Positions 34,338 through 43,481 are shown, counted from the first letter of the stretch. The stretch is 64,000 nt of DNA from Caballeronia sp. NK8 (GCF_018408855.1 NZ_AP024326.1:868001-932000), one strand, 5' to 3'. Program-made: numbers and translations. Notes: generated by a model not told the origin, from the sequence alone.

Positions 34338-36800
34338 TCAAGCGTTGACGAGCACGTCGCGCACGTAGTCCTCCCGCCAATGCGGGCTGCCTGACTTCAC
34401 GTGCTTGTCGAGGAGCGCCTGCGCGCGACCATCCGAGCGCAGGTAGGCGAGCGCCTCCTTAGGGAACTGTGCCTGCAGCATCCGGCTTTGCTTCGCCGTC
34501 ACCCACAGGTAGTCGCGGTTGGGCACCGCGTCGGAAATCATCTTGATCTGATGCTGCGTCAGACCAAACACGTCGCTGTACAAGCCTTGGTTGTTGATTG
34601 CGTCGCTGTTTGGCAGATAGATAATGTTCGGGATGTTCTCTTTCAGAATCTCGAAGTTCGGCACACGGGCCAACTGGCCGAGCGACTGCGTGGCCATCAG
34701 CAGCGCCGCGTTGAGCTTTCGGATCGTCACCGCCCAGATTTCGAGGCGGGCATAGAACTTCGGGTAAGTGAAGAAAAAGCCTGCCTCTTCGATCTCGATC
34801 ACCGTGTAGCGCTTGCCGTCGAGGATCTGCGCGATTCGGTAGAACGCATAGTCCATGAACAAGGCGGCGGCGACCGGGAAATTCTGGAACAGATCGCCCA
34901 TCTCGATCGACAGGTCGTCCGAGATTGCGAAGCCGTCGTCGGCGTGGTCGAAGAACTTGCCGTTCTTGTTGCCCTCGGTCCAGACTTGCAGGCGCTCCCG
35001 CAGGTCCGCTGGAAGCAGCGTGATGAGGCCCGAAAGGCGCCACTTCTCGGGCGGAAACCCGAGCGCCAGCGTCCGGATACGCTCGTAAATCTCGGTCTGC
35101 TGCTGCGGGGTGCAGGTGTAGTCCTCCCCCTCAATGGCAAGCTGCACCCAGTCCGCGACGTACGACCAGTGCTTCTCTTCGGAGATCAGCGAAAGTGGAT
35201 TGACCGAGGTCGCCGCCTCAAAACGCCCGGTCGCGTCGATGAACCGGCCACCAGCGAGCAACGTTGGAATGCGGGTCGAGCGGTCCTTGTCAAAACGGAT
35301 GCGGCGCGCCCCGTGGCGCCCGGTCTGCGTCACCAGGTAGTTCAGGAACACCGACTTACCGGCACCGATTGGGCCGACGACCAGCGTGTGCGCTTTGCCG
35401 CCTGGATGATGCAAGTCGAAATACTGCAGCGTGCGATGGCGGGTCGGCAGGCACGTGAGCGGGCCGGTTTTCGTACCGGACTGCTGCGTCAGCCATTCAT
35501 TGACCTTCGAACCCTCGCCCACGCTGCAGAGCGGCGCAATGTCGGAGACGGCAGGTGTCTCAACGAACTGCAGGCGCTTCTGCTGGTCCCAGCGGCCCGG
35601 CAGCGTCGCGCTCCACGAGGCGAACAGGTTCGTCTTTTCCAGGATCACGCCAAAGCCCGCGTTGCCGATGACGCCGACCACCTGACGCGTCGCGTCCTCG
35701 CACTCCTCAGGCGTGCTCCCATAGACGACCACCGAAATGTTTGCGAAGCCGTACTGTTGACCCTCGGCGTCGAGCTTCGCGAGCGCGTCGCCGGCTTCCT
35801 TCGCAAGGATCTCACGACCTTCGTCGTTTTTCTGCTCTTCCTTCGTTGCCCACTGCTTCAGGATCGCGACCGGATTGAAGGCCGCGACCTTATAAAAGCC
35901 GCGTATCTTCTTGATGTACGCGCTCGCCCGCGAAGTGTCGAGGAATCGGAACATCACACAGACGTCCAGTTCCGCGTCCACCTGGGAGAGCACGTCGAGC
36001 GCCGCTTCTTGAAAGCCCATCCATTCCTTGATGCCGATGACGCGGGCGTACAGCTTGCCGTGCGCCGATTCGAACATCAGCTCGGTCGCGCCGATCGTCA
36101 CTTCCGTTTCGGTCAAATGCGTATCAAGCATCGTGACCGGGTAGCGCACGCGACGCTTGGGCGTCGACGGATTCGCTCGCTGATGCAGGAACGAGAGCAC
36201 GTTCTGAAGCTGAAGCCGCTTCATCTTCAGGCGCGTAACGCCGCCGACAAAGCCGTCGATCACCGATTCAAACCGCTTGATCTCGTTCTGAATCTTGGTC
36301 AGGTCGAACGCAAAGGCGCTGCGCGCGAGAATCGTGTCTTTTGCGGCTTCGAACATCGCCACAGCCAGGTTCTTGCCGCCGACCGTCATGTGGTAGCTGA
36401 TCTTGTCGAAGATCCGCGAGATGCCGGTTTCAGGCGTGAACGCCAGCGCCAGCGAGTGCGAGTTTTTGAAGTACTTGCCGCTGCCGATGATCGCCTGATT
36501 GATCGCATCGACGCGCGCATCGGCCTCCGACGCGAAGTTGCCGTCCATGCCACCCCGCACGCGCCGGTGCGACATGCGCCACCACGCGGTCACGCGATGG
36601 TCGAAGTTGCGGCATGCATGGTCGAGGTTGTCGCGGGCGGCCGTGATGTCGCCGGGATTGGGCGAATCTGCGTCGATGCCTTCAAACTCGAACACGGTCA
36701 GCAGCGACCCGTCCTTGTTGAGCACCAGTTCGGGCGTGACCATCGTCGCCCACGGCGCGATCTCCTGTACCGCGCGCTTGGTGAACATCATTTTCAGCAT
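34338..36800 (-). CDS. VirB4/TrbE-like T4SS ATPase
   Basis: 820 aa. The N-terminal CagE/TrbE-VirB domain includes ISYHMTVGGKNLAVAMFEAA and LTETEVTIGATELMFESAHG. Walker A is VVGPIGAGKSVFLNYLV near residue 480, Walker B is YTVIEIEEAGFFF, followed by the ATQSLGQLA motif. The C-terminus ends with NRDYLWVTAKQSRMLQAQFP. This ATPase powers pilus formation and substrate transfer. Overlaps the VirB3 gene by 7 bp. Confidence 0.95.
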   Translation of the reverse strand: MLKMMFTKRAVQEIAPWATMVTPELVLNKDGSLLTVFEFEGIDADSPNPGDITAARDNLDHACRNFDHRVTAWWRMSHRRVRGGMDGNFASEADARVDAINQAIIGSGKYFKNSHSLALAFTPETGISRIFDKISYHMTVGGKNLAVAMFEAAKDTILARSAFAFDLTKIQNEIKRFESVIDGFVGGVTRLKMKRLQLQNVLSFLHQRANPSTPKRRVRYPVTMLDTHLTETEVTIGATELMFESAHGKLYARVIGIKEWMGFQEAALDVLSQVDAELDVCVMFRFLDTSRASAYIKKIRGFYKVAAFNPVAILKQWATKEEQKNDEGREILAKEAGDALAKLDAEGQQYGFANISVVVYGSTPEECEDATRQVVGVIGNAGFGVILEKTNLFASWSATLPGRWDQQKRLQFVETPAVSDIAPLCSVGEGSKVNEWLTQQSGTKTGPLTCLPTRHRTLQYFDLHHPGGKAHTLVVGPIGAGKSVFLNYLVTQTGRHGARRIRFDKDRSTRIPTLLAGGRFIDATGRFEAATSVNPLSLISEEKHWSYVADWVQLAIEGEDYTCTPQQQTEIYERIRTLALGFPPEKWRLSGLITLLPADLRERLQVWTEGNKNGKFFDHADDGFAISDDLSIEMGDLFQNFPVAAALFMDYAFYRIAQILDGKRYTVIEIEEAGFFFTYPKFYARLEIWAVTIRKLNAALLMATQSLGQLARVPNFEILKENIPNIIYLPNSDAINNQGLYSDVFGLTQHQIKMISDAVPNRDYLWVTAKQSRMLQAQFPKEALAYLRSDGRAQALLDKHVKSGSPHWREDYVRDVLVNA

Positions 36801-37102
36801 GGAAGGTCCTGATCAAACCCATACGGGCGCCTGAAGCGCGCGCTAAAACGGCTGCTCGGCCCCGGCTCATAGACGTCCGGGTAGCGGTTGTACACCAGCA
36901 TCACGATTCGCCACCACGGGTCAGTCGAGCTTTTCCAGCGCAAGAACACATGCACCACCACGCCGACAATGAGAAACCCCGGTGTCCAGCTCGTGTAGGT
37001 GAGCAGCGCCGTCATCGTCCCGTTGAAAATGGCGAGTCCCCGGTCTGCACCGCCCATCTGGCGCGGCAATGAGAGGCCTCGACTAACCTTGTGTTGGCGC
37101 AT
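36794..37102 (-). CDS. VirB3/TrbD-like T4SS protein
   Basis: 102 aa from ATG 37102. A short N-terminal part (MRQHKVSRGLSLPRQMGGAD) leads to two membrane helices (GLAIFNGTMTALLTYTS and GFLIVGVVVHVFLRW) and a cytoplasmic tail. Size and position between the pilin and VirB4 genes fit VirB3/TrbD. Starts 2 bp after the pilin stop. Confidence 0.85.
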   Translation of the reverse strand: MRQHKVSRGLSLPRQMGGADRGLAIFNGTMTALLTYTSWTPGFLIVGVVVHVFLRWKSSTDPWWRIVMLVYNRYPDVYEPGPSSRFSARFRRPYGFDQDLPC

Positions 37103-37103
37103 A

Positions 37104-37457
37104 TCAGCAGGCGTTGGCCATGTGGAAGTGGCTCTGCATGATCGGAACGGCCACCGAGGCGATACCGAGGCCGACCAGCACCACCGAGAAGGTCTTCGCG
37201 ATGTTGCTTTCCGAGTTCGCCACTGCGACGCCGCCCAGCGTGATGAGCACGATGCCGATGCCATAGAGGTACGGGCCGCTGATCAAGTTGCTGATCGTGC
37301 AGATGATGTCGGTCAGACCCGTCAGGTTCGAAAAATCGCCCGCAGCCATTGCCGCAACCGATACGACGCTCAGCAGCGCGCCGACCAACATCGACTTGCC
37401 CGGACGCAGACGTTTTGCCACCGTCGCGGCTCTGTTGAGTACCTTCTTGCCCTTCAT
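37104..37457 (-). CDS. VirB2/TrbC-like pilin
   Basis: 117 aa. Basic N-terminus and signal (MLVGALLSVVSVAAMAAG, cleavage after MAA), then two hydrophobic helices (LISGPYLYGIGIVLITLGGV and TFSVVLVGLGIASVAVPIMQ) joined by a short loop, as in VirB2 pilins. Ends HFHMANAC. The major pilus subunit of the transfer system. Directly after the VirB11 gene (12 bp). Confidence 0.88.
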   Translation of the reverse strand: MKGKKVLNRAATVAKRLRPGKSMLVGALLSVVSVAAMAAGDFSNLTGLTDIICTISNLISGPYLYGIGIVLITLGGVAVANSESNIAKTFSVVLVGLGIASVAVPIMQSHFHMANAC

Positions 37458-37469
37458 TTGATGCTCCCG

Positions 37470-38519
37470 TCAAAAAACGCGTTGTAGGTCGTAATCGTTG
37501 TTTTTGAATCCCCTAATTTCGAGGATTTCGGAGACATGCCGCATCTCGCCGGTGCGCTTGAAGTGCACGACGTAGTTGAAGCAGTCAGCGATGTTTTTGC
37601 GCATGTCTTCCAGCTCCCACCGCGATCCGGTCGGAATGCCGAGCATGGCGAGCGATTCGAGGCGGCTCAGCGCGGTGCGCCCGTTGTTCGCGTGAATGGA
37701 CGCGAGGCCGCCATCGTGGCCAGTGTTGAGAGCCTGCAGCAGGTCATAGGCTTCGCCGCCCCGGACTTCACCAACGATGATGCGGTCGGGGCGAAAGCGC
37801 AGGCACAGCGCCACGAGCAGCTGCGTCGTCACGTTCGTATCGGCATTGGAAAGTAGCCGCACGCGATTGGGCACGTGCAGCTTCAGTTCCATCGTGTCCT
37901 CGATGGAGATGACCCGCTGGTCGGACGGGATCTGCTCAATCAGCGCGTTGAGGAACGTCGTCTTACCCGCCGACGTCCCGCCGGCGACGAGCACGTTCTT
38001 GCGCGACTGGACGAGCGCGACGAGCGCGCGCATGAGCGCTTCGTCCTCGATGCCGTCCTCGAAGTGAATGGCTTCCGCGTATTCCGGTCGGGCGTTCGCT
38101 GCGGAAAAGGCGCCCATGTTCACGTAGTCGGACAGCGTGAGTTTCGATTCACGGTGCTTCCGGATGCTTAGCGCATGACCGTCGATCGACGTCGGGCTCA
38201 TGACCGCCGCAATACGCAAGTTCTGGTGACCGGCGTTAATGATGCCCTTATCACTGCCCGCCTTCGCCGACTTCTCAACGGACGAGGCGAGCGAGTGAAT
38301 TGCGCCTTCGAGCTGCTCGGGGCGCAGGTCGATGTTCTCGCGTGTCATTACGCCGCGACGTTCCACCCAGACATTGCGGTAATCGTTGATCATGATTTCC
38401 GCAAGGTCGGGCGAGTCGAGCAACTCGCGCAGCGGCGAAAGCGCATGGAAGAACATGCGCACGGCTTCAGCTTCGAGGGGTCGCAGCTTTAGGATGTGAT
38501 TGTCGGCAGACTCGAACAT
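37470..38519 (-). CDS. VirB11/TrbB-like T4SS ATPase
   Basis: 349 aa. N-terminal domain with LLDSPDLAEIMINDYRNVWV, then Walker A VAGGTSAGKTTFLNAL near residue 190, Asp box VISIEDTMELKL, Walker B RIIVGEVRGGEAYDLLQAL and His box STGHDGGLASIHAN-like (NTGHDGGLASIHAN). A hexameric ATPase at the base of the channel. First clear gene of the transfer operon; the direct repeat at 38684-38818 lies upstream. Confidence 0.95.
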   Translation of the reverse strand: MFESADNHILKLRPLEAEAVRMFFHALSPLRELLDSPDLAEIMINDYRNVWVERRGVMTRENIDLRPEQLEGAIHSLASSVEKSAKAGSDKGIINAGHQNLRIAAVMSPTSIDGHALSIRKHRESKLTLSDYVNMGAFSAANARPEYAEAIHFEDGIEDEALMRALVALVQSRKNVLVAGGTSAGKTTFLNALIEQIPSDQRVISIEDTMELKLHVPNRVRLLSNADTNVTTQLLVALCLRFRPDRIIVGEVRGGEAYDLLQALNTGHDGGLASIHANNGRTALSRLESLAMLGIPTGSRWELEDMRKNIADCFNYVVHFKRTGEMRHVSEILEIRGFKNNDYDLQRVF

Positions 38520-38743
38520 GCGATGCTTTGTGGGCGATCTAACATGTCGGCTATTGTTGGTGTTGGCAAACGCGCGCAGGCAGCGAAAGAGGCGTCAAAT
38601 TCAGCAGCTTTCTCCGCGAGTGCAGCGATATCTTCGGGGGCTGTTATGGGAAGGCCCGCCGATTTTTCGCTGACCGCGGCGACCAACGCTCTCCGGAGAG
38701 CGTCCCACTGCACTCGTCGCTTACGGTAAATTACTGAATTCAA
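38489..38743 (-). CDS. Possible small protein before the VirB11 gene
   Basis: 84 aa if a TTG at 38743 is used; GTG near 38713 is another choice. The stretch VAAVSEKSAGLPITAPEDIAA reads like real protein, and it overlaps the VirB11 gene by 31 bp. No SD is visible and the first third is encoded by the direct repeat, including the palindrome. I rate it as uncertain. Confidence 0.3.
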   Translation of the reverse strand: MNSVIYRKRRVQWDALRRALVAAVSEKSAGLPITAPEDIAALAEKAAEFDASFAACARLPTPTIADMLDRPQSIACSSLPTITS

Positions 38744-38818
38744 AACAAAAAATGCCTGTTACAAAATGATCCGGATATTCACATCCCCCTTAGTCGGATA
38801 ACTTTTTGCATTATGAAA
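38684..38818. repeat. Direct repeat with palindrome, copy 2
   Basis: Same orientation and layout as 24851-24985. The palindrome core ACGCTCTCCGGAGAGCGT is at 38686-38703, followed after the same 48-bp distance by GCCTGTTACAAAATGATCC (38754) and TTAGTCGGATAACTTTTT. It sits between the divergent transfer operon and the plus-strand gene at 38887, where operators would be expected. Confidence 0.85.
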
Positions 38819-38886
38819 CGTAGCGTTTGACTGGCGGTACTGACCCGGCTTGCTATATTTGACGTTTCCGCCAGGAGTCCTCGGTG

Positions 38887-39354
38887 ATGCGCGTCGGAAA
38901 ACCAGTCAAGCCTCTGCCCCACCCCAACTGTGACTACTGCGGCACGCCCGCGACGCTCGTGCACGCCGGTGACGACGCTTACCCTTACCGCGACGATCAC
39001 AGCCCATTGTGGCTTTGCGCGGACTGCCAGGCGTGGGTCGGCGTGTTTCCGCGCAGCAGGCGCAATGTGCCGCTCGGGCGTCTCGCCGACGCTCGCCTAC
39101 GCGACCTGAAGGCGAAGCTCCACGCGGCGCTCGAGCCGTTGGTTGCGGCGAAGGTCAGGCGCGATGGCTGCAATGTATTTGAGGCGCGCGCCAAGGCAAT
39201 GAAATGGCTCGCCGGCGAGATCGAGGCGGACGCGGAGAAGTGCTCGATCCATACGCTCGACGCGGACCAATGCGAGCGCGCGATCGCTGTCGTCGAGCGT
39301 TTCCAGCGCGCCCGCACCGCTAGCCCTTCAGAACCGGCGTGGGAAGATCGTTAA
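38887..39354 (+). CDS. DUF3268-type zinc-finger protein
   Basis: 155 aa from ATG 38887 (GTG 38884 also possible) with AGGAG upstream. Two CxxC pairs, CDYCGTPATLVHAGDDAYPY and LWLCADCQAWVGVFP, form a zinc ribbon typical of DUF3268 proteins carried by plasmids and prophages. The C-terminal part is helical (RLRDLKAKLHAALEPLVAAK) and may bind nucleic acid. Divergent from the transfer operon. Confidence 0.8.
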   Translation: MRVGKPVKPLPHPNCDYCGTPATLVHAGDDAYPYRDDHSPLWLCADCQAWVGVFPRSRRNVPLGRLADARLRDLKAKLHAALEPLVAAKVRRDGCNVFEARAKAMKWLAGEIEADAEKCSIHTLDADQCERAIAVVERFQRARTASPSEPAWEDR

Positions 39355-39380
39355 CACGGGCAGTCAACCAAACGTTTGCT

Positions 39381-39848
39381 ATGTCTCGCACTCTTCCCTT
39401 CCAGCGCTCCGCTCAAGCGGCTCGTGCGCGCCTCACCAAGGCGCAATTGCTCCCGATCCCGCGCGCCGTCGCCGATGACCTCGCGCTTCGTGCCCACCTG
39501 TCGTTGGAAGCGATCCGCGGTGCCTGCGACCACATCGGCCCCGCGCAGCACATCACCGAAGTCGTGTTGCTCGGCAAGTTTCTCAGCGAGGCGGGTCACG
39601 GCGAGTTTTCGCACGAATCGCTGCTGGCGGCCGACCGGACAATGGCCGAGGTGTTCGAAGGCGGCCGGCAGACCGGTACGTGGGGCGTGGCCTCCGACGC
39701 CGCGTTTGCGCTGCTCGCTGCGATCGTCAGCATGTACGACCGGCAACTCCGCAGCGCGACGCTCGGCGCGCTGACCACGGCGAGCGACCGTCTGGAAAGG
39801 TTCAAAGGCGGCGAGGCTTACCAGCCGCTGCAGAAACGCCGCGCCTGA
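39381..39848 (+). CDS. Hypothetical plasmid-type protein
   Basis: 155 aa from ATG 39381 (MSRTLPFQRSAQAARARL). Helical: LALRAHLSLEAIRGACDHIG, ITEVVLLGKFLSEAGHGEF, FALLAAIVSMYDRQLRSATL. Similar small proteins occur in Burkholderia plasmids and are sometimes called Fis-like, but I see no helix-turn-helix. Starts 27 bp after the zinc-finger gene. Followed by a bidirectional terminator. Confidence 0.7.
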   Translation: MSRTLPFQRSAQAARARLTKAQLLPIPRAVADDLALRAHLSLEAIRGACDHIGPAQHITEVVLLGKFLSEAGHGEFSHESLLAADRTMAEVFEGGRQTGTWGVASDAAFALLAAIVSMYDRQLRSATLGALTTASDRLERFKGGEAYQPLQKRRA

Positions 39849-39864
39849 GCCTCGCGCGCAGTCG

Positions 39865-39900
39865 AAAAAAAAGCCCGGCAGATGCCGGGCTTTCGTTTTT
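39865..39900. terminator. Bidirectional terminator between convergent genes
   Basis: AAAGCCCGGC-agat-GCCGGGCTTT has a 10-bp stem with an A-run before and a T-run after, so it works on both strands. It separates the plus-strand gene ending at 39848 from the minus-strand gene ending at 39927. Confidence 0.92.
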
Positions 39901-39926
39901 CAGGGAATGCCCGGTCAAGCCGGGGA

Positions 39927-41213
39927 CTAGCAAATCACTTCCACCGTCTCGCCAAACGGCGCTTTTCGAGCCCGTGGCAGAGGCGTAGTTGACGCCCACA
40001 GCACCGGGTAGTGCGGCGCGACCGTCGGGAAGCGCCCCACCATATCTGTCAGATAAACCAGAAAGGCGGGGTTCATGCCGTCTTCCGCGACCCGGTTGAA
40101 CGGATCGACGAACGCCGTCCCGCCCCCACCACGCACGGGCTTGATCTCCGCCGAGTCGCCTCGCTCGAAGATCTGCACCTGCGTAACGCGCGTGTCGCAA
40201 TCCATCACGATCAAGCGCGCGGGCTTCAACGAGTGGAAAACCGCAAGGATCTCCGCGTCGAACTGAGCCTGCGTCTCGTCGAACACCGAACCGCTGGAGT
40301 CACGCACGAAGACCGCGTCGCCGATCGCCGGTGTATGCAGCGCGGGCAGATAGAACCCGAGATGCAGATACCGGCGGTTAGGCGTCGCGAAGCTGTAGTC
40401 CGACGGTGACGACTGCTGCGCGAAGCGATGCAGCACCGCGCGCCAGTCCACCACAGGCCGAACCGCTTCACCGGCCATCGCCTGCAGATCGCCGGGGAGC
40501 TTGCCGCGCATCGCGGCCGCTTTCGCGGCTTGCGTGACGGCAATCTTCCACTCCGCCTCCTTCACCGGTTTGTCCGGACCTTTGTAGGGACGCACTTCGC
40601 CGAATGAGCCGGGTTTCGCTTGCTGATCGGCGGGCGCCTGCCCCGGCGCGGTGCCGTTCTGGCCACCTGGTTTCGGAGCCTGCTTGCCGTTCGGCTGCTG
40701 CGGATCTTGCGGACCCGGCTGCGGCTGCTGCTGGTTCTGCGGCTGCTGTTGATGCTGCTGCGGAGGCTGTTGCTGCTTTTCCTTCGCCTCCTGCGTCAGC
40801 AAACCGTAGATCTCCTCGGCCGACTTGCCCGTGTAGCGCGGATCGACAAGCGCCCCTTTCGGCAAAACCATGCCCGACGACAGCACGATCGGGTTGATCG
40901 CGTAGTCACAGGCATCGTTCCATCGGTCGGGATCGCGCGCGCCCTGACGCCAGCAGTGGCCATTGGCCACGTGCAGCACCTCGTGCGCGACGACGCCGCG
41001 CACTTCAAGGTCGCTGAGCGACTCCATGTACGTCGGGTTGTAGCCCAGCGTCTCGCCGTCGACCCAAAACGTCTTGGCCGACGGATCCTCGCGAACATCC
41101 AATCGGAGCGCGAGCGCCCCGAAGAATGGTTGCGAGAGAACGAGCTCGGTGCGCTGCCGGGCAATGCGCGGATGGACCGCGCTACTACCCAGCACAACAT
41201 CGTTGCGGTCCAT
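39927..41213 (-). CDS. Metallopeptidase-VWA protein (DUF2201 type)
   Basis: 428 aa, SD AAGGGGG. N-terminal metallopeptidase-like domain with VVAHEVLHVANGHCWRQG (HEVLH, an HExxH zinc motif). A Gln/Pro-rich linker of about 70 residues follows (QQQPPQQHQQQPQNQQQ). The C-terminal VWA-like domain has VRDSSGSV (MIDAS), GGGGTAF and YLTDMVG. Such proteins pair with MoxR ATPases as in YehP/CobT-like systems and may remodel or assemble metal-containing or membrane complexes. Third gene of the MoxR-DUF3150-VWA set. Confidence 0.88.
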   Translation of the reverse strand: MDRNDVVLGSSAVHPRIARQRTELVLSQPFFGALALRLDVREDPSAKTFWVDGETLGYNPTYMESLSDLEVRGVVAHEVLHVANGHCWRQGARDPDRWNDACDYAINPIVLSSGMVLPKGALVDPRYTGKSAEEIYGLLTQEAKEKQQQPPQQHQQQPQNQQQPQPGPQDPQQPNGKQAPKPGGQNGTAPGQAPADQQAKPGSFGEVRPYKGPDKPVKEAEWKIAVTQAAKAAAMRGKLPGDLQAMAGEAVRPVVDWRAVLHRFAQQSSPSDYSFATPNRRYLHLGFYLPALHTPAIGDAVFVRDSSGSVFDETQAQFDAEILAVFHSLKPARLIVMDCDTRVTQVQIFERGDSAEIKPVRGGGGTAFVDPFNRVAEDGMNPAFLVYLTDMVGRFPTVAPHYPVLWASTTPLPRARKAPFGETVEVIC

Positions 41214-41222
41214 GACGCCCCC

Positions 41223-42137
41223 TTACGCGACGAGGCGCAATTGGCTTGCACCCGCCGATTCGACTTCCATCGGCTCCGGCTGCATGCCCATGAACGCGGC
41301 CATCAGCCCTTCGATCTCCTGTGCCTTGCTAGCCACCTGAGAACGAAGCACGCGCGAGTCCTTCAGTTCCGCTCCCGTGTGCACGGCCAGATGCGTCTTG
41401 GCCTGCTCGAGGATGTGCGTGAGCTGCGGGTCGTTAGCGAAGTTCAGCTTCGGCAGCAAGGCGCACAGTTCACGCACGTTGTTGGCGACGTCCAGTCGGA
41501 CGTTGCCCGTCGCATACAGCCGATTGGCCATCTGCGACACGGCTTCGTACAGACGCCGCACCAGGTCCTCGTTCGCGGTCGCGATCGAGGCCAGAACGTG
41601 CTGGTCCAGTTCGCTCTTGAGCGTGTTGAGCACGTTCGCCGGAAGCTCGACGCCGAACTGGCTCGCGTCGGGAAACGGCAGAACGGCCATCTTCACGCCG
41701 AACTTCGTGGTCAGCTCAGCGAGGGTCGGATAGTCCGCCTCGTTGAAAAGCCCATTCAGTTCTTCGCGAGCCGCTTCCTTCAGGTTCAGATAGTCAGTCA
41801 GGAATACGGAGACCGCCAAGTCGAACTCGTCTTTCAACGAGCGCATCTTTTCGGCGAAGTCCATGTAGACCATCGTCGGCAGCAGTCGCACGCCCAACTG
41901 GTCGTACTTCAGCGTGTGGTCGTAGAAGTACGAGCGGATGCGGCCGGCGAGCGTCACAACTTCTGCGAAGCTCGGCGCGTGCTCGGGCAACAGGCGTTTG
42001 TTGAATCTGCCGATGCCCTTTGCGTGGTGCTTGCTCTCGACTTCCTGCGTCACCTTGCCGTCGAAGCGGCGGGCGACCCAGGTCGAAATCGTGACGGAGC
42101 AGAGCATGACCTTCGATTGGATGGAAGTGATGTCCAT
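41223..42137 (-). CDS. DUF3150-type protein
   Basis: 304 aa from ATG 42137 with GAGG upstream. Helical with [20 protein letters not shown] at the start, [19 protein letters not shown] and several Leu-rich helices ([20 protein letters not shown]). It matches the DUF3150 family by recall, which occurs between MoxR and VWA genes in phages and plasmids. Role unknown, likely a partner of those two. Confidence 0.75.
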   Translation of the reverse strand: MDITSIQSKVMLCSVTISTWVARRFDGKVTQEVESKHHAKGIGRFNKRLLPEHAPSFAEVVTLAGRIRSYFYDHTLKYDQLGVRLLPTMVYMDFAEKMRSLKDEFDLAVSVFLTDYLNLKEAAREELNGLFNEADYPTLAELTTKFGVKMAVLPFPDASQFGVELPANVLNTLKSELDQHVLASIATANEDLVRRLYEAVSQMANRLYATGNVRLDVANNVRELCALLPKLNFANDPQLTHILEQAKTHLAVHTGAELKDSRVLRSQVASKAQEIEGLMAAFMGMQPEPMEVESAGASQLRLVA

Positions 42138-42171
42138 GAGAAAACCTCGTAGAAATGGAATGGATGAAGCA

Positions 42172-42210
42172 AAGAAAAAGGCCCTGAGCGTCCGAAGACA
42201 CGACAGGGCC
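42172..42210 (-). terminator. Terminator after the MoxR gene
   Basis: Minus-strand GGCCCTG pairs with CAGGGCC around an inner GTGTCttcgGACGC hairpin and is followed by TTTTTCTTT. It lies 35 bp after the MoxR stop, so the DUF3150 and VWA genes are either read through it or have their own promoter. Confidence 0.85.
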
Positions 42211-42244
42211 AACATGGGTGATGCTGAGAAAAGTGGAGTGCTTG

Positions 42245-43270
42245 TTACTCGCCGCGGATGATTTTTCCGATCTCTCCGGCTTGCGCGGCAATGAAGGCAT
42301 ACGAGTTCTGGATCTGCGGCGAGCGCTGGACAGCGTCTCGCACGAGCAGCGCCGCAAACTCGCGATGCCCTTCACCGATCAGACGCTCGGTGTAGCGCAC
42401 GACGCGATCAAAGTTGTTTTCGTTCGCGCGTGCCGCAAGCGCGGCCGCGACCGCGTACAACGCCGCCGGCATCGTCGGAATCATCGCCGTGTCAGGCGCG
42501 AGAAGAATCGCGTCCGGATTCGGCAGTTCGCGGAAGATCTGGAGGAAGCCAACAAGCTCGGTTGCGGCACCCTCTCCCACCGAACCGGCGTAGGAGATGT
42601 GCTCCAGGTGCTTGGCGACTACATCCATGGTTTTCGCCACGAACCCCCAGCTACGCGGGCTCGGTGCGTTTTCGATATCGCGCGACGTCTTCTGCACGGA
42701 CAGCAAGTCCGGACGGAAGCGCAGGAACGCGATGAGCGCGGGCGGGATGTTTTCGCGCACGGCCCACTGCGTCCAGTCGTCGATAGTCGGTTCCAGCTCT
42801 ACCACCGTGGCGAAACGCGAGATCACCGGATCGAGAATCCCGGAGACACCAGCGTTGTCAGTGCGGCGGTTCGTGGCCGCGAGGAAAGTGACCTGCGGTG
42901 GCAGCACGTGCTCACCGACGCGCCGCGCGAGTAGCAACTGCATCTTCGCGGCTTGCACGGCGGGCGAGGCCTGCCCAAGGTCATCCAGAAACCAGATCAG
43001 CGGGCGTCTGGCGGTCATCGCGCGCTCCAAATCCCCGAACGGCAGGAACTTGGCGGTCGTGCCGTCGGGCGAAGGAAACGGCAACCCTTTCGAGTCGGTC
43101 GGATCCTCGACAACCGGGTGACTGATGAGCAGTTCGTGATCAGTCGCATGTGCGGTCTGCTCGACGATGTCGCTCTTGCCGATGCCGGGGCGGCCAGTGA
43201 TGAGCACCGGCAGACGCTTCGGCACGTACAGCGAGAGGAGTTCGGTGAGTTGAGCGGGCGTGACTTTCAT
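42245..43270 (-). CDS. MoxR-type AAA+ ATPase
   Basis: 341 aa from ATG 43270. Walker [15 protein letters not shown] near residue 25, Walker [10 protein letters not shown], sensor 1 FLAATNRRT and the arginine-finger region [11 protein letters not shown]. The second half is helical. MoxR ATPases act as chaperones that insert metals or assemble complexes with a VWA partner, here the protein at 39927. Its leader has the two-hairpin design with a masked SD. Confidence 0.92.
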   Translation of the reverse strand: MKVTPAQLTELLSLYVPKRLPVLITGRPGIGKSDIVEQTAHATDHELLISHPVVEDPTDSKGLPFPSPDGTTAKFLPFGDLERAMTARRPLIWFLDDLGQASPAVQAAKMQLLLARRVGEHVLPPQVTFLAATNRRTDNAGVSGILDPVISRFATVVELEPTIDDWTQWAVRENIPPALIAFLRFRPDLLSVQKTSRDIENAPSPRSWGFVAKTMDVVAKHLEHISYAGSVGEGAATELVGFLQIFRELPNPDAILLAPDTAMIPTMPAALYAVAAALAARANENNFDRVVRYTERLIGEGHREFAALLVRDAVQRSPQIQNSYAFIAAQAGEIGKIIRGE

Positions 43271-43403
43271 GATGGCTTCCAAAGAGAAGCCCCATAAAGA
43301 CTACGCCCGTAGGGACGTGGTCCCTCAGGGGCAAGATATGAAAAAGCCGGCTCGTAGCCGGCTTGATCGATGCGTCAGTGACGCGGGTGATAGATGCAGT
43401 GTA
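43271..43403 (-). promoter_or_regulatory. Promoter-proximal hairpin, terminator-like stem and structured leader of MoxR gene
   Basis: Minus-strand order: -10-like TACACT (43398-43403), 5' hairpin GCGTC-act-GACGC (43372-43384), stem AAGCCGGC/GCCGGCTT with five T (43346-43366), hairpin 1 GCCC..GGGC with GGG/CCC (43305-43332, loop ACCACGT, ACG can pair with CGT after the stem), and hairpin 2 GGCTTC/GAAGCC (43274-43291) over the SD of ATG 43270. Confidence 0.65.
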
Positions 43404-43481
43404 GGGGTCGAGCGGTCAGGCAATTCGTGGAAAGGTCACTATTTCGCATCGTCTTAAGCTTTGGCGCTGGCGCAACCGACG

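Noticed and set aside
34401..36812. 803-aa plus-strand open frame opposite the VirB4 gene
   Set aside because: A long antisense frame is a normal effect of high GC in a conserved gene. The VirB4 motifs on the minus strand settle the strand.
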